Shown here: piece by piece, positions 44,566 to 56,717 of the stretch
Numbering within the stretch: position 1 is the first letter of the stretch
Layout: every line of letters begins with the position of its first letter
Assembly: GCA_001972305.1 (NCBI GenBank)
Contig: BDDD01002131.1
Coordinates: 86,623 to 150,622 of the forward strand
DNA: 64,000 nt
From: Cephalotus follicularis
Taxonomy: Eukaryota; Streptophyta; Magnoliopsida; Oxalidales; Cephalotaceae
Reading direction: 5' to 3'
Notes under the pieces: model-generated
The model's database searches: none
What the model saw: only the letters and a program-made list of their open reading frames with translations
What the model was told of the DNA's origin: nothing
Translations under genes and position numbers: made by a program

Positions 44566-44765
44566 ATTGTTCCTATAAAAATAACATTTGTCATCAGGAA
44601 CAATCTTTATCGAGAAACCTTTCCACATAGGGACAACTTAATTAATTGCTAAGGGATTATCATAATTAAGCATATATGGAACATGCTCGGTTACCACTAT
44701 TGTAGTATCAAATTGCTTAGTTGCCAATGATAGTATCCCAACGATAGCTTATAAAAGGAATATAA

Positions 44766-44777
44766 GCTCTGATACCA
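44766..44777 (-). other. Primer binding site of element C
   Basis: GCTCTGATACCA on the plus strand is the reverse complement of TGGTATCAGAGC, four bases from the 5' LTR end. Confidence 0.92.
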
Positions 44778-44781
44778 CTGA

Positions 44782-46036
44782 TGTCACACCCCGTTCCAGT
44801 TAGGACAGCATTAAAGCGGTAAAGGAATTCAATATAACGTTATCCAACTTATACAAAATACGATAAAACTAAAAACTTCGATTCCATTCACATTGTGCGG
44901 AAGCATTTAATAACAAGCTGGATAAACAAACTGAATCATGCGTCCCATACCGCATGATTCCTACATTTAATATAATTGAGCCATCGTCGATTGCCCATAA
45001 ACGGGGCGTGATCAAAAGTCGATCTACATCATTAATACAATGATACATTAATCCAAAATAAGAACATGTCTCAACACAGTGTTTCAACATTTATTTAAGT
45101 AAATAAAACTCCATCTCCCCTCTGAATCGGCCGCGCACGGTCGACATCCATATCACTGCATCAATCTGCAATAGTAGGTGGTTAGCCTTTGTCCTCACTC
45201 GGCTAAATCATAAGTGTAATTCGAGGTCAGTGATAATGAATGCATGAAATGAATGCACTCATGATGCAATATATAATATATCACCACAAGTACATATACA
45301 TATGTATATATATATATATATGCCAATAGGTGCAACCATGCCAAGTGGCTACAACCATCAAACCATCAATCATGTCTCAAAGGAAAAAACCAATCAAATT
45401 GAATCGGTACGAAGAGCGCCGCCATCTTCTGGCCCCGACATCGTACTCTTGCTCCGGCCCCCGACTCCCGGGTCACGAAGCAAGGCAACAAATCAAACTC
45501 ATGATGCTCGCACTCTGTGTTCAGCAATCATGGTTACCCGTGTTACTCGCACTATGTGTCAGGTAACATTGTATTTGGGCGTCCCTAGCATCTCCTGGCC
45601 CCTAGGAGAACATCCTGCCAGCAGCTATCGGCAACACTCCGTCACCCCAGCCAGTACGGCATCAATCACAATCAACAAATCAATTCAATTCAAATCGTTT
45701 CCAGGTAATTTATAAGGTACTGGAAATAATAAATTTATATCAAAATGTATCGCATCTTTGAAACCGTGTCTTTGAAACCGTGTTTCAATCCGTTGAAAAC
45801 ACATATTTTTCAAAATATATATTTTCATATCAAATGATGATTTGTATAAAATCATGTACACATTTCTAAAATGAATAAAACACATTAGAATCATTCACAT
45901 TCCAATCATCAATTCATTTCATATCAGAATGCAATGCAAGGATATGCTAAAAATGCGGGTCAGTCCCTAACTAGTCGGCTGTCTCTTTTTGATAGTCGGC
46001 TATTTCCCTTCGACAGCTGGCTGTCCTAATTCTGGC
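44782..46036 (-). mobile_element. 5' LTR of element C, truncated
   Basis: This is the homologue of 26111-27340 of the 3' LTR. It stops inside GTCGAC array 2 at TAATTCTGGCA. The missing 1.1 kb would hold the promoter and array 1. The cut is the C/D deletion joint. Confidence 0.9.
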
Positions 46037-46037
46037 A
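46036..46037. other. Deletion joint between elements C and D
   Basis: The left side matches 27322-27342 (C's 3' LTR). The right side matches 60476 onward (D's 5' LTR). The two share CA at the joint (TTCTGGCA / CATGCCCAAT). No target duplication is present, so this is a deletion by end joining. Confidence 0.88.
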
Positions 46038-46868
46038 TGCCCAATAGAATAGAAGTGTACGGCACTAGAGAAGTCAATTCTCATATCATATCATATCACA
46101 CATTGCATAACTCATCACGTATGCCATATACTAGAATCGATTCATACGCCTCTATCATACATAACGGATCCATAAATCCACCTCATGGGATTTATTCATA
46201 ACATAGAGAGACGCCGTAGACTAATCCCACCGCTACGGAAGTGTCATGTCCCTGTGTCAGGCATACGACATGGCTATGGTACGCCCCATAGGTGGGTACA
46301 AATACTTAGTATTTTGCCATTCAAAACATTGATTTATCACAATCAATTAAAATTCATATACAAGGCTTTTTCGAAACATATTCATAAATCGTTATCAAAC
46401 AACGTCGTTTTTTTCTCATAACATACATTTTCTTAGTCGGAAATCAACTCATTTATTTTCCACCATAAAAGAGATGACCATATCGTATTTCGTTACATAG
46501 CATAAAGTCAGGAACCTTTAATTTCACAAAAATGTCAAAATTGACGTTATTATCAAAACCGTAAAACATAACCGAGTTCATAAAACCGAAGGAACATATC
46601 ATAAAACAAAGCTGAATTTATCAAAGAATATGTCAAAGAGCAGAATATCCGTACCTTATGCGCTTACAGAAAAGACTTACAAAAAGACTGATTAAATTTT
46701 AACTGCCCTTCGAAGCACAACAATCTAAAAGACATAAAACCATTCATATAAGGGTCTGAAAATCATTAAGGCATAAAACATATTTATAACAGTGTTTAGG
46801 ACAGACCCCGATCAACCAGAAATGCCAACGGACCAAGAAAATTGAAAACAGAAATTTCTTGGGCAAAA

Positions 46869-47073
46869 CAACTGACTGTTATAGATCTCCAGTCGACTGT
46901 GGAAGCTTGGCAGTCAACTATCCAATAGGGCCAGTCGACTAGACAAACTGGACTGCAGGAAGTCGACTGTGACAGGGGTCCAGTAGACTGTGCAAGGCAA
47001 AGTAGTCGACTGATCAAACAAACAGCCGACTACACAACATATGATAGCCAACTGTCCATAAGAACAGCCGACT
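46869..47073. repeat. 21-bp phased GTCGAC array of element D 3' LTR
   Basis: Cores are at 46873, 46894, 46915, 46936, 46964, 46985, 47007, 47027, 47049 and 47069. Spacing is 21, 21, 21, 28, 21, 22, 20, 22 and 20 bp. The dialect is CAGTCGACTG/CAGCCGACT. The 5' LTR has the matching array at 61310-61520. Confidence 0.93.
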
Positions 47074-47814
47074 GTTCTGGACGACAGAACAGTAGAAACT
47101 AAACGATTTAATGCAGAAACTTGTCAAAACATGTATAACTTGATACCAGAGGCCTATGAACATATATATAAGACATTGTATGGCATTTAGACAGTAGGAA
47201 AACACATAATTAACATAATTTATGAGACCAGTGGCTAACTCAAGGAAAAGAGAGATTTTCTAAACGCATGCATACATATTTAACTCCCATTTTCTGACAA
47301 GTTACCAACCATTTATATAACACCAGATTGCATAACTCTTCCATGATGCTAAAACATGCTGACAGCCTCATAAACTATGACATAATACAATGACAGGAAT
47401 CAAAGCAACTCTAACAGCCTATATGAACCATGGATTCGGATAACATTAAAACTAAAACCGATACCAAGCCATAACTACAGATTAGACAAACCTGAAGGAT
47501 GCCAAAAACAGTTGTAGAGACACCAAATCAGAGGTAATCAAAGGCTGTCCAAAAAGAAAACGAAAGGGAGAAGCTTACGGATTCAAAAACTACCATTGTT
47601 ATGCATATCAAGCAACACAATCCCTTAATCCGAAATAAGAATAACAAACTTGATATTGATGAAGAACTTTGCACAAGAACAAAACAAATTCCAGAATGCA
47701 AAAATGGTCAGTGAGCAGGCAAAGGAAACGGATGGCAGAAAACCATAGACTAAAGCCATTCTTAAATCTAAAAGGAAGAGGATTTCGGGCAGGATAAGGA
47801 AAGAAAGGAAGAAA

Positions 47815-47965
47815 ACGCGTGAGGGAGTTAAGAGAGGGAGAGATCATCAGGAGAGATGGAGAGAGGAAAGAGAGACGAGTGGGGGAGGGAGAGATATGGG
47901 TGAAATAGAAGAGAGAGAAGAAAGAAAAAGGAAAGAAGAAAAAGAATAGGAAAAGAATAAGAATA
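47815..47965. repeat. Purine-rich tract in D's 3' LTR
   Basis: The run is dominated by GAGAGGGAGAGA and GAAAGAAGAAAAAG strings; the copy in the 5' LTR is at 62220-62380. Confidence 0.85.
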
Positions 47966-48218
47966 AAATTTTGTTTTAATAATTAATTAAAGTTTTAACA
48001 AAAAGAAATATAAAACTGATTTTTTTTTAAAAATAAAATTGATAAAAGGCATAATCCATACATATACATACTAACATACCCAAAAGTCCAAGCTGGTATC
48101 AGTCAGCCCAAAACACATAGACCCAAAAACAGGGCAAACGAACTTCACAAAATAAAAGCCCGAAAACAAACAGATTAAAAGTCCGTAAAACATGCATACG
48201 AACAAACAGGGTATTACA

Positions 48219-48240
48219 TTCACCCCACCTTAAAAAGGAT
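48219..48240 (-). other. Polypurine tract of element D
   Basis: Minus strand CCTTTTTAAGGTGGGGTGAA lies next to the 3' LTR start TGTAATACC. Confidence 0.78.
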
Positions 48241-50130
48241 TTCGTCCCGAAATCATAAACATAAACATACCATAAGCAAACAAGTGAGGGTATTGCTCCC
48301 GAATGTGCTCCTCTAACTCCCATGTAGCTTTACGTTCGGGATGATTCCTCCACAGAACTCTCACAAAAGGAATAGTCTTACTACGCGTAACCCGCCCCTG
48401 TCTATCCAGAATAGCCTCTGCCTCCTCGTCACAAGATAGGTCCTCCTGAATACTATCCAGAGAATAATGAACCACATGTACGGGATGGTACTGATAACCC
48501 CTCAACAAAGACACGTGGAACACGTTATGGACATGCGCTAACTGCGGAGGCAAAGCTAATGATATGCAACCGCGCCCACCTTTTCCAGAACATCAAAAGG
48601 TCCAATATACCGTGGACTCAACTTTCCCTTCATCCCAAAACATGGGACTCTTTTCCAAGGTGAAACTTTTAAGAACACATGTTCACCTACTTTGAACTCC
48701 GACTCCCTCCGATTTCTATCCGCATAACTCTTCTGTCGAGATTGAGCTGCCTTCAATCTTTCCCTTGCTATTGCCACTTTTTCAGTAGTGATCTGAACTA
48801 GTTCGGGTCCCTCGATAACTCACTCTCCAACCTCATCGCATCATGTCGGAGCTCGACACTTCCTCCCATATAAAGCCTCAAACGGAGCCATACGGATACT
48901 AGTGTGCAAACTATTATTGTAGGCAAACTCCACTATGCTCAAATACTCATCCCAGTTCCCAGTCCACTCCAAAGCACAAGACCTCAACATATCCTCTAAG
49001 GTCTGGATGGTCCTCTCAATCTGCCCATCTGTCTATGGATGGAAAGCTGTACTGTAACTGAGTCTAGTACCCCAAGCCTTCTGGAAACCTTTCCAAAACC
49101 GCGAAGTGAAACGAGGATCCCTATCTGAAACAATGGATACAGGAGTCCCATGGAGTGTCACTATCTCCTGCTGAAACACTTCTGCCAAACGATTCACAGA
49201 AAAGTCCTCTCGGATAGCCAAGAAGTGAGCCAATTTAGTCAATCGATCCACTACTACCCAGATAGTATCGTTCCTCCTGAAAGTCCTCAAAAAACCCGTA
49301 ACAAAATCCATCGATATGCTTTCCCATTTCAAAACTGGAACCTCCAAGGGCTGTAACAAACCACTAGCGCGCTGGTATTCAATCTTTACTTCCTGACAGG
49401 CTAAAAACCTCCCAACGAACTCTGCTGCATCCCTTTTCATTCCATTCCACCAGAAGTTTTTCTTCAAGTCTCTATACATTTTTGTAGAACCCGGATGTAT
49501 AGAAAATGGAGAACTGTGTGCCTCTAACAGTACAACATCTCTGATAGAAGGATCAGCTGGAACACACAACCGACTACCCAACCATATCACACCATGCTCA
49601 TCCACACGAAACTCTGATTGCTTACCCCTTTCAATATTCTGGACTAAGGCCCAAAGCTCACCATCATCATTATGAGCTATCTTAATCCGAGATATAAGAC
49701 TAGGCTCTACATTCATTGCAACAGCATAACCTCCAGAACCCCGAACAAACAGATTCAAGTCCAACCGCTCCATATCAGCTATCAACTGCGACTGAGTAAG
49801 TAAAGCCACTACGCTCCAAGAACTCTTCCTACTAAGAGCATTAGCTACCACGTTTGCTTTACCAGGGTGGTACTGAATATTCAAATCATAATCCTTCAGA
49901 AGGTCTAACCACCTTCTCTGACCCATATTCAACTCTTTCTGCATAAAGATGTACTTGAGACTCTTATGATCGGTAAAGACGTCACAAGTTTCTTCGTACA
50001 AGTAGTGCCTCCAGATCTTCAATGTAAACACTACTGCTGCCAACTCGAGATCATGTGCAAGATAGTTCACTTCATAAGACTTCAACTCTCTCAAAGCATA
50101 AGCTATCACATGATCGTGTTGTATTAAAAC
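48230..50130 (-). pseudogene. Element D RNase H (second half), integrase and chromodomain-like end
   Basis: From 50130 on the minus strand: [23 protein letters not shown]-like [22 protein letters not shown] and [17 protein letters not shown] (RNase H). The integrase zinc region follows ([11 protein letters not shown]; the first Cys of the C-x2-C pair is Phe in FLACQEVK). The catalytic core has [18 protein letters not shown] and, after a TAG near 49032 (CAG to TAG in the HPQTDGQ position), [13 protein letters not shown]. More stops lie near 48830. The C-terminus (NVFHVSLLRG, ATWELEEHIREQYPHLF) is chromodomain-like. An open frame that seems to start at 50253 takes its first 41 codons from element E's LTR. 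Confidence 0.9.
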
Positions 50131-52766
50131 TGTCAGGACCACGTTCCCGCTAACTCTATGGGACACGTGTCCTGCCGGGGATCGCGCTTCTCTAGCCAAC
50201 AACCCTCTTAAACTAAAACTGCCCAAGGAGAAAGCCTGGGCTGGGCTGGGCACGCACCTGACTAGGAAACCGGGGCAGAGGGTCTAACTCCTCTCCTGCA
50301 TGTGCCCAAAGCTCAGCTTAAAACCAAAGCTCCAAACGCGCTGTATCACTTAAGCCCAAAGAGAACACCCACGTGCTCCTCACGAGGTCACTTAACTTAG
50401 CGCACAAAAGCATGCCCGGGGAGAGCACACACGTGCAACTCACGAGCACACTTAAATACCTATGGTCCAACATGCCCGGGGACACTCCTTGTCCTTGGGT
50501 CTTTCTTCTTCCCTAGTTAAAACATCCTTAGCTCGTGTTCTAAAATGATGCGCATAACTAACGCCTGGGGAGAAACCCACTCACGTTTCACGTGCCCACT
50601 TAAACTCCCTTGGGGGCACGCAGCAAGTCCCCCGGTGCCCCTGCTTAATATAACAACACTAACATCAAACTTATGCCCGTCCCGGGCCTTACTCTAACAA
50701 GCCTTCTCTGACATCTACCCAAGGACTCCTTCTGAGGGCCAAACACCAAAGGCCCAACCTTACCCGGGGACAGCCTATCTCCACAGGTAACACTCTAAAA
50801 GCTTAGAACATCCATCCTGGCCTTAGCTATACTCCCCCGCTAAGCTCATCTTTGCTACCCAAGCCCGGGGACTCTCTAGCTCCCCTGCCAGGCCTGGGAT
50901 CACAAAACTCAAAACATGAAACAAACATAAAACATAAGATAAACATATCTATGAACTCAAAACATTCATAACATATCTCGAAAGCATCAGATCATTACAT
51001 ATCTTGTTCTCTGGCATACATACATGCCTCCTCTGGCAGGCAAAAGAACATCATATCTATACATAAAGAAAACTCTTAGCTACTTCACTACAAAAGAAGG
51101 GTAGCAGAACCCAAAGAATGCCCCATGCTATGCAATGCTAACGCCCGAGCTGACGTTCCCCAGCGCTAATCTCAAAAACTACCTCGTTAAGCTATCTACT
51201 GCTGGGCTGGAGGGTCTCCTCCGCCTGCCTGGTCTACAAAACAGTCTGTGACGGGATTAGTCCAACTGACAAAATGAAATGAGAACAAAAAATCCTCTGG
51301 TACATTCTTAAAAATGAATGTGCTGAAAGAAAGCTTACCATGAACATGAAAACTATCGCAAGTGGGGAAAAGACTGTAACAAACATATGTCATGGCATAC
51401 AATAAAGAAACGCTCAAAGTACTTGAAAAACTTACTCTTTCTATGCTTAGCTAGTTCTAGAACGTTCATAAAAGCTGAAATAAACTTAAGAATGCATCTG
51501 GTTAAAAGAAAGATATCTGTAAAAGAACTGGGTTCCTTCCTGGCTAAACACCCGAAGAGAACAACTAAGCTAGGAACTGGCTTTTCTATGCTGATCTAGG
51601 CCGAAGCCTGCTCGTTACATAGTATAGTTGCCAACTTATAGTGGCGCTGAGCTGATCTAGGCGGAAGCCTGCTTGGCAGTAACTACCGAGAACCCATGGT
51701 TCCCTCTGTGCTTGTTATTACTTGCTTTACTTACTAACGAGGCATGATGGCATGACTGTCGAGGACAAGGTCCTCCTCTAGAAGACTTACCGAAAGACTC
51801 TAATCATTATTTTAACAACTTAGCTCTGTTGTACTCAAACCCTAAACACCATCATAGACAATAGCGTAAAGGAGATCCAGGTAGGACCTGGGGACAGTCT
51901 CGCCGGGCTTCCTATCATAGACCGAGGAGGTTGGAGCTATGTACATAGTGCTCGGCTACACTCACCCTAAACACCATCATAGACAATAGTGTAAAGGAGA
52001 TCCAGGTATGGAACCCGGGGGCAGACTCGCTCGACTTCCCATCATAGACAATAGTTGGCCGAGGAGTTGGGTTGAGCACGTACGCGTTACCGTACTGGAA
52101 GTGACTAATTCACTTGGGACAAACTTGAGCTCTAGTGCTCGGGAACTCTCTTTCTCACTTCGGTTAAGGGAAACATACAAAGATGCTAGGGAAAAACAAA
52201 TTCCCGTTAGAAAACTCTCACTGTACTAGAATGAAAACTGAAAGATTTATCAAAAACATCATGAAACAATTTGAAACATAGAAAGGATGTCCCACTCATA
52301 GTTCTTGGCTGCCTTCTTACTGGCTTCCTCTGAGGAGAACTTCTCCTCTTTCTCCTCGTCTGCTACTGCTCCTGGCTGCTTCTCCACTAAGCTTGGAAAG
52401 CTTCAAACTACTGTTCTCCTCCCGCTCATCAACGACAACGAAGAAGAAGAAGAAGAAGAACTGGAGCTCTCCCTCTCACTCTAAAACTCTCCAATCTGCT
52501 GAAACTGAAGAAAGGAAAGACCACATCACCAGATATATCTCCAATCTCCCATCATAAGCCGTCATTTGCCTTTAAGATATGGAAGCTTTCTCAACAAGCT
52601 TTGCACTTAAGTCCCTTAACTTCCACTAATCATGCTTTATACTTAGGCTTATAACACTGAACAACACTTAACCTTTCTCTCTTACTCAATTAAGTCCAAA
52701 GCCCAAGAAAAACACAAAAGAAAATTTTTTTTCCCTTAGGCTCCAAAATAGCTACGGGGCGTTACA
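50131..52766 (-). mobile_element. 3' LTR of element E
   Basis: The 2636-bp LTR runs TGTCAGGACC...GGCGTTACA. It carries four CACGTG motifs (50164-50169 inside GGACACGTGTCC, 50370, 50430 and 50589), a duplicated block around CATCATAGACAATAG (51853-52060), and a (GAA)n run near 52440. It has no GTCGAC array, unlike the other LTR families here. Confidence 0.93.
51846..52065. repeat. Tandem duplication in E's 3' LTR
   Basis: Two units of about 115 bp each contain CTAAACACCATCATAGACAATAG...GTAAAGGAGATCCAGGTA, and CATCATAGACAATAG recurs near 52042. The 5' LTR has the same arrangement (56084-56305). Confidence 0.82.
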
Positions 52767-52782
52767 ACCTCCCCACCTTAAG
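52767..52782 (-). other. Polypurine tract of element E
   Basis: Minus strand CTTAAGGTGGGGAGGT lies directly against the 3' LTR. Confidence 0.82.
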
Positions 52783-52893
52783 AATTTTGTCCTCAAGATT
52801 TATAAAGTCACACCTTAGGAAAAACTGCTCTATCATCTCTGGCTTCTCTGCAACTATGCTCAACTAACAGATACTGTAACTTAACTTATCCTA

Positions 52894-54264
52894 CTAAAAG
52901 AAAAACATAGCACGCAAGATCTCACCTGGTGGCATGTCCGGTACTTTCATATCCATCCCTCTGTGAAGAGAGAAAACTCTTGTTGTAGCTCTTGGTCTGC
53001 TACCACTAGCTCTGGCTGTGCTGGTGTGGGGTGCTGTATAACTCATTCTCTGCGCTTCTGTAGGCTGAGATGATTGGGCTCTACCACTGGCCGTGGTCTG
53101 CTTCTTCACTGGTGCTGTCGTAGGTGTCAACGCTTCACTAAGAGATTGGTAGGGACAATCTCTCTTCATGTGCCCATCTTCGCCACACCTGTAACTAGCA
53201 GAACTTCCCTTCTTGCATTCTCCCGAATGCAGCTTGCCACAAACTTCACACTGAGGTGCCTTGTTGCTTTGATAAGAACTCCCTTGAACACTGCTAGCAA
53301 CTGGAGCCGTCTGTGTCTGCTGAGAAGCTCCTCCTCTGACATTTCCTGAGGACTGAGGTCCCCACTGCTTCTGAGCCTTGGAGGGGTTCTCCGCTTACTC
53401 AGACTAAGATAAGGATCTCTTATGTCCTTGCTCTTGATGCATCCTCTGGTTTGCTAGGCTAGACTCTACTCTCTCGGAAGCTTCCACCAAGTCTCCGAAC
53501 ACCGTCCACGGGGTGACTGACACCATATGCCTGATCTCGGGTCTAAGGCCCTCAAGAAACTTCTCACATCGTTCCTCTTGATCTGCTACCAAGGCTCGAG
53601 CAAAATGGGACAAGTCCATAAAATGATACTCATACTGAGATACAATCCCATTACCTTGCCGCAGATACAAAAACTCTTTCCTCTTCTCTTTAACGAACGT
53701 AGGTGGGAAGAAATACTGCCTAAACTCCTTCTTGAACTTCTCCCACGTGATCTTTGCTAAGCTCATGTGCTGAGCTACAAGAGCATCCCACCACCTTCGT
53801 GCACCTCTTGCAAGAAAGAAAGACGCATTCCTTACCCTCGTATCCTCTGCTATCTCCAACTGAACGAAGATCTCTTCTAGGTGGTTCAACCACACATCTG
53901 CATCCATGGGGTCTCCTGTTCCCTCGAAGGATGTTGCTCCCAACCGTTGCATGCGTTCCACTGGAAAAGGTTGAGGTCTGGCCAAACCCATAGTTTGAGC
54001 CCACATCGTCATCGCCTGTATCATCTCTGAAGGTCCACTAGCAGGCATCGGAGGAGGCGTTCGGGCAACTGACTGCGCTGCTGGAATAGGCTCCTCCGGT
54101 ACTTGCTGCGCTTCCTGCTCTTCAACTTCTACATGCGCTTGTTCCTCTGGTAGTTCCATAGGAACCTCCTGCTCCACTGTTTGGCGAGGAATCGCTCTTC
54201 CTCTGCCTCTGCCATGACCTCTGCTGTGATCTGCATGAGCTCCGCTACATGTCTAAGGTGGCAT
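52894..54264 (-). pseudogene. gag: gag of element E, three stops in one frame
   Basis: The likely ATG at 54264 (minus) opens MPP, with a TAG as the fourth codon, then a Gly-Arg-rich start (HGRGRGRA) typical of Tekay gag. The gag domain is preserved (GARRWWDALV, KKEFRQYFFPPTFVKEKRKEF, LYLRQGNGIV). TAG and TAA follow near 53406 and 53397, and the same frame continues to 52894 without frameshift. Zinc motifs: CEVCGKLHSGEC, and a second SYRCGEDGHMKRDC in which the first Cys is Ser. Total length is about 456 codons, the normal gag size. No protease motif follows. Confidence 0.9.
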
Positions 54265-54388
54265 CGTCTTCTACAACAACATACTAACGTATCACGAAAA
54301 CGTTGCAACCTATATGCAATGCATGAATGCAACCCAACATGATACCCCACTAGCCATCAAAGAAAACACAAGAAAAATGCAAACCTTG

Positions 54389-54400
54389 GCTCTGATACCA
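54389..54400 (-). other. Primer binding site of element E
   Basis: GCTCTGATACCA (plus) is a perfect reverse complement of the tRNA-iMet site, three bases from the 5' LTR. Confidence 0.93.
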
Positions 54401-54403
54401 TCT

Positions 54404-56686
54404 TGTCAGGACCACGTTCCCGCTAACTCTATGGGACACGTGTCCTGCCAGGGATGGCGCTTCTCTAGCCAACAACCCTCTGAAACTAAAACTGCCCGAG
54501 GAGAAAACCTGGGCTGGGCTGGGCACGCACCTGACTGGGAAACCGGGGCAGAGAGTCTAACTCCTCTCCTGCATGTACCCAAAGCTCAGCTTAAAACCAA
54601 AGCTCCAAACGCGTCGTATCACTTCAGCCCAAAGAGAACACCCACGTGCTCCTCACGAGGTCACTTAACTTAGAGCACAAAAGCATGCCCGGGGAGAGCA
54701 CACACGTGCAACTCACGAGCACACTTAAACACCAGTGGTCCAACATGCCCGGGGACACCTCTTGTCCTCGGGTCTTTCTTCTTCCCTGGATAAAACATCC
54801 TTAGCTCGTGTTCTAAAAATGTTGCGCATAACTAACGCCTGGGGAGAAATCCACGCACGCTTCACGTGCCCACTTAAACTCCCCTGGGGGCACGTACCAG
54901 TCCCCCGGCGCCCCTGCTTAACATCACAACACTAACATCAAACTTATACCCATCCCGGGCCTTACTCTAACAAGCCTTCCCTGTCATCTACCCAAGGACT
55001 CCTTCTTGGGGCCAAACACCAAAGGCCCAACCTTACCCGGGGACAGCCTATCTCCACAGGTAACACTCTAAAAACTTAGAACATCCATCCTAGCCTTAGC
55101 TATACTCCCCCGCTAAGCTCATCTTCGCTACACAAGCCCGAGGACTCTCTAGCTCCCCTGCCAGGCCTAGGATCACAAAACTCAAAACATGAAACATACA
55201 TAAAAACATAAGATAAACATATCTATGAACTCAAAACATTCATAACATATCTCGAAAGCATCAGATCATTACATATCTCGTTCCTTGGCATACATACATG
55301 CCTCCTCTGGCAGGCAAAACAACATCGTATCTATACATAAAGAAAACTCTCAGCTAGTCTACTACAAAAGAAGGGTAGAAGAACCCAAAGAATGCCCCAT
55401 GCTATGCAATGCTAATGCCCAACCTGACGTTCCCTGGCGCTAAGATCAAAAACTACCTCGTTAAGCTATCTACTGTTGGGCTGGAGGGTGTCCTCTGGCT
55501 GGCTGGTCTACAAAACAGTCTGTGAGGGGATTAGTCCAACTGACAAAGTGAAATGAGAACAAAACATCCTTTGGTACATTCATATAAATGAATGTGCTGA
55601 AAGAAAGCTTACCAGGAACATGAAAACTATCCCAAGTGGGGAAAAGACTGTAACAAACATATGTCATGGCATACAATAAAGAAACGCTCAAAGTACTTGA
55701 AAAACTTACTGTTTCTCTGCTTAGCTGGTTCTAGAACGTTCATAAAAGCTGAAATAAACTTAAGAATGCATCTGGTCAAAAGAAAGATATCTGTAAAAGA
55801 ACTGGGGTCCTTCCCGGCTAAACACCCGAGGAGAACAACTAAGCTAGGAACTGGCTTTTCTATGTTGATCTAGGCCGAAGCCTACTGGTTACATAGTGTA
55901 GTTGCCAACTTATAGTTGGCAATAACTGCCGAGAACCTTCCCTCTGTGCTTTCTATTGCTTGCTTTACTTACTAACTGGGCATGATGGCATGACTGCCGA
56001 GGACAAGGCCCTCCTCTAGAAGACTTACTGAAAGGCTCTAATCTCTCTTTAGCAACTTAGCTCTGCTGTACTCAAACCCTAAACACCATCATAGACAATA
56101 GCGTAAAGGAGATCCAGGTAGGACCTGGGGATAGTCTCGTCCGGCTTCCTATCATAGACAATAGTAGACCGAGGAGGTTGGAGCTATGTACATAGTGCTC
56201 GGCTGTACTCACCCTAAACACCATCATAGACAATAGTGTAAAGGAGATCTAGGTATGGAACTCGGGGGCAGACTCGCTCGACTTCCCATCATAGACAATA
56301 GTTGGCCGAGGAGTTGGATTGAGCATGTACGCGTTACCTTACTGGAAGTGACTAATTCACTTGGGACAAACTTGAGCTCTAGTGCTCGAAAACTCTCTTT
56401 CTCACTTCGGTTAAGGGAAACATACAAAGACGCTAGGGAAAAGCAAATTCCCGTTAGAAAACTCTCACTGTAATGGAATGAAAGTTGAAAGAGTTATCAA
56501 AAACATCATGAAATAATTTTAAACATAGAAAGGATGTCCCACTCACAGTTCTTGGCTACCTTCTTACTGGCTTCTTCTGACGAGAACTTCTCCTCTTTGT
56601 CCTCGTCTGCTACTGCTCTTGGATGCTTCTCCACTAAGCTTGGAAAGCTTTGAACTGCTGTTCTCCTCCCTCTCGTCAACGGCAAC

Positions 56687-56717
<31 letters not shown>

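Larger units (their letters stand above)
26111..46036 (-). mobile_element. Element C: Ty3/gypsy (Tekay-like) element hosting B and solo LTR G2
   Basis: The minus-strand element has its 3' LTR at 26111-28438, polypurine tract at 28439-28454 and integrase-chromodomain at 28484-29777. Element B interrupts it (29783-38749). RT/RNase H follows at 38755-40117 and gag-protease from 40118 to 44565, interrupted by solo LTR G2 (41103-43667). The primer site is at 44766-44777 and a 5' LTR truncated at 46036 begins at 44782. The proteins closely resemble those of B, so C is an older relative. Numerous stops and frameshifts make it inactive. Its right target duplication is lost in the C/D joint. Confidence 0.92.
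46037..48218 (-). mobile_element. 3' LTR of element D, truncated
   Basis: It aligns with 60476-62640 and lacks the part equivalent to 59864-60475. It ends GGGTATTACA at 48218 and contains the 21-bp phased array (46869-47073) and a long GA-rich run (47815-47950). Confidence 0.92.

Noticed and set aside
50131-50253. Start of the 406-codon minus-strand frame (49033-50253) as a true gene start
   Set aside because: The first 41 codons are element E LTR sequence; D's RNase H begins at 50130. The frame is a chance fusion.
54160-54177. Position 54177 as the gag start of element E
   Set aside because: The codon there is GTG. An ATG in the same frame at 54264 with a Gly-Arg-rich start fits the family better, although a TAG follows it.
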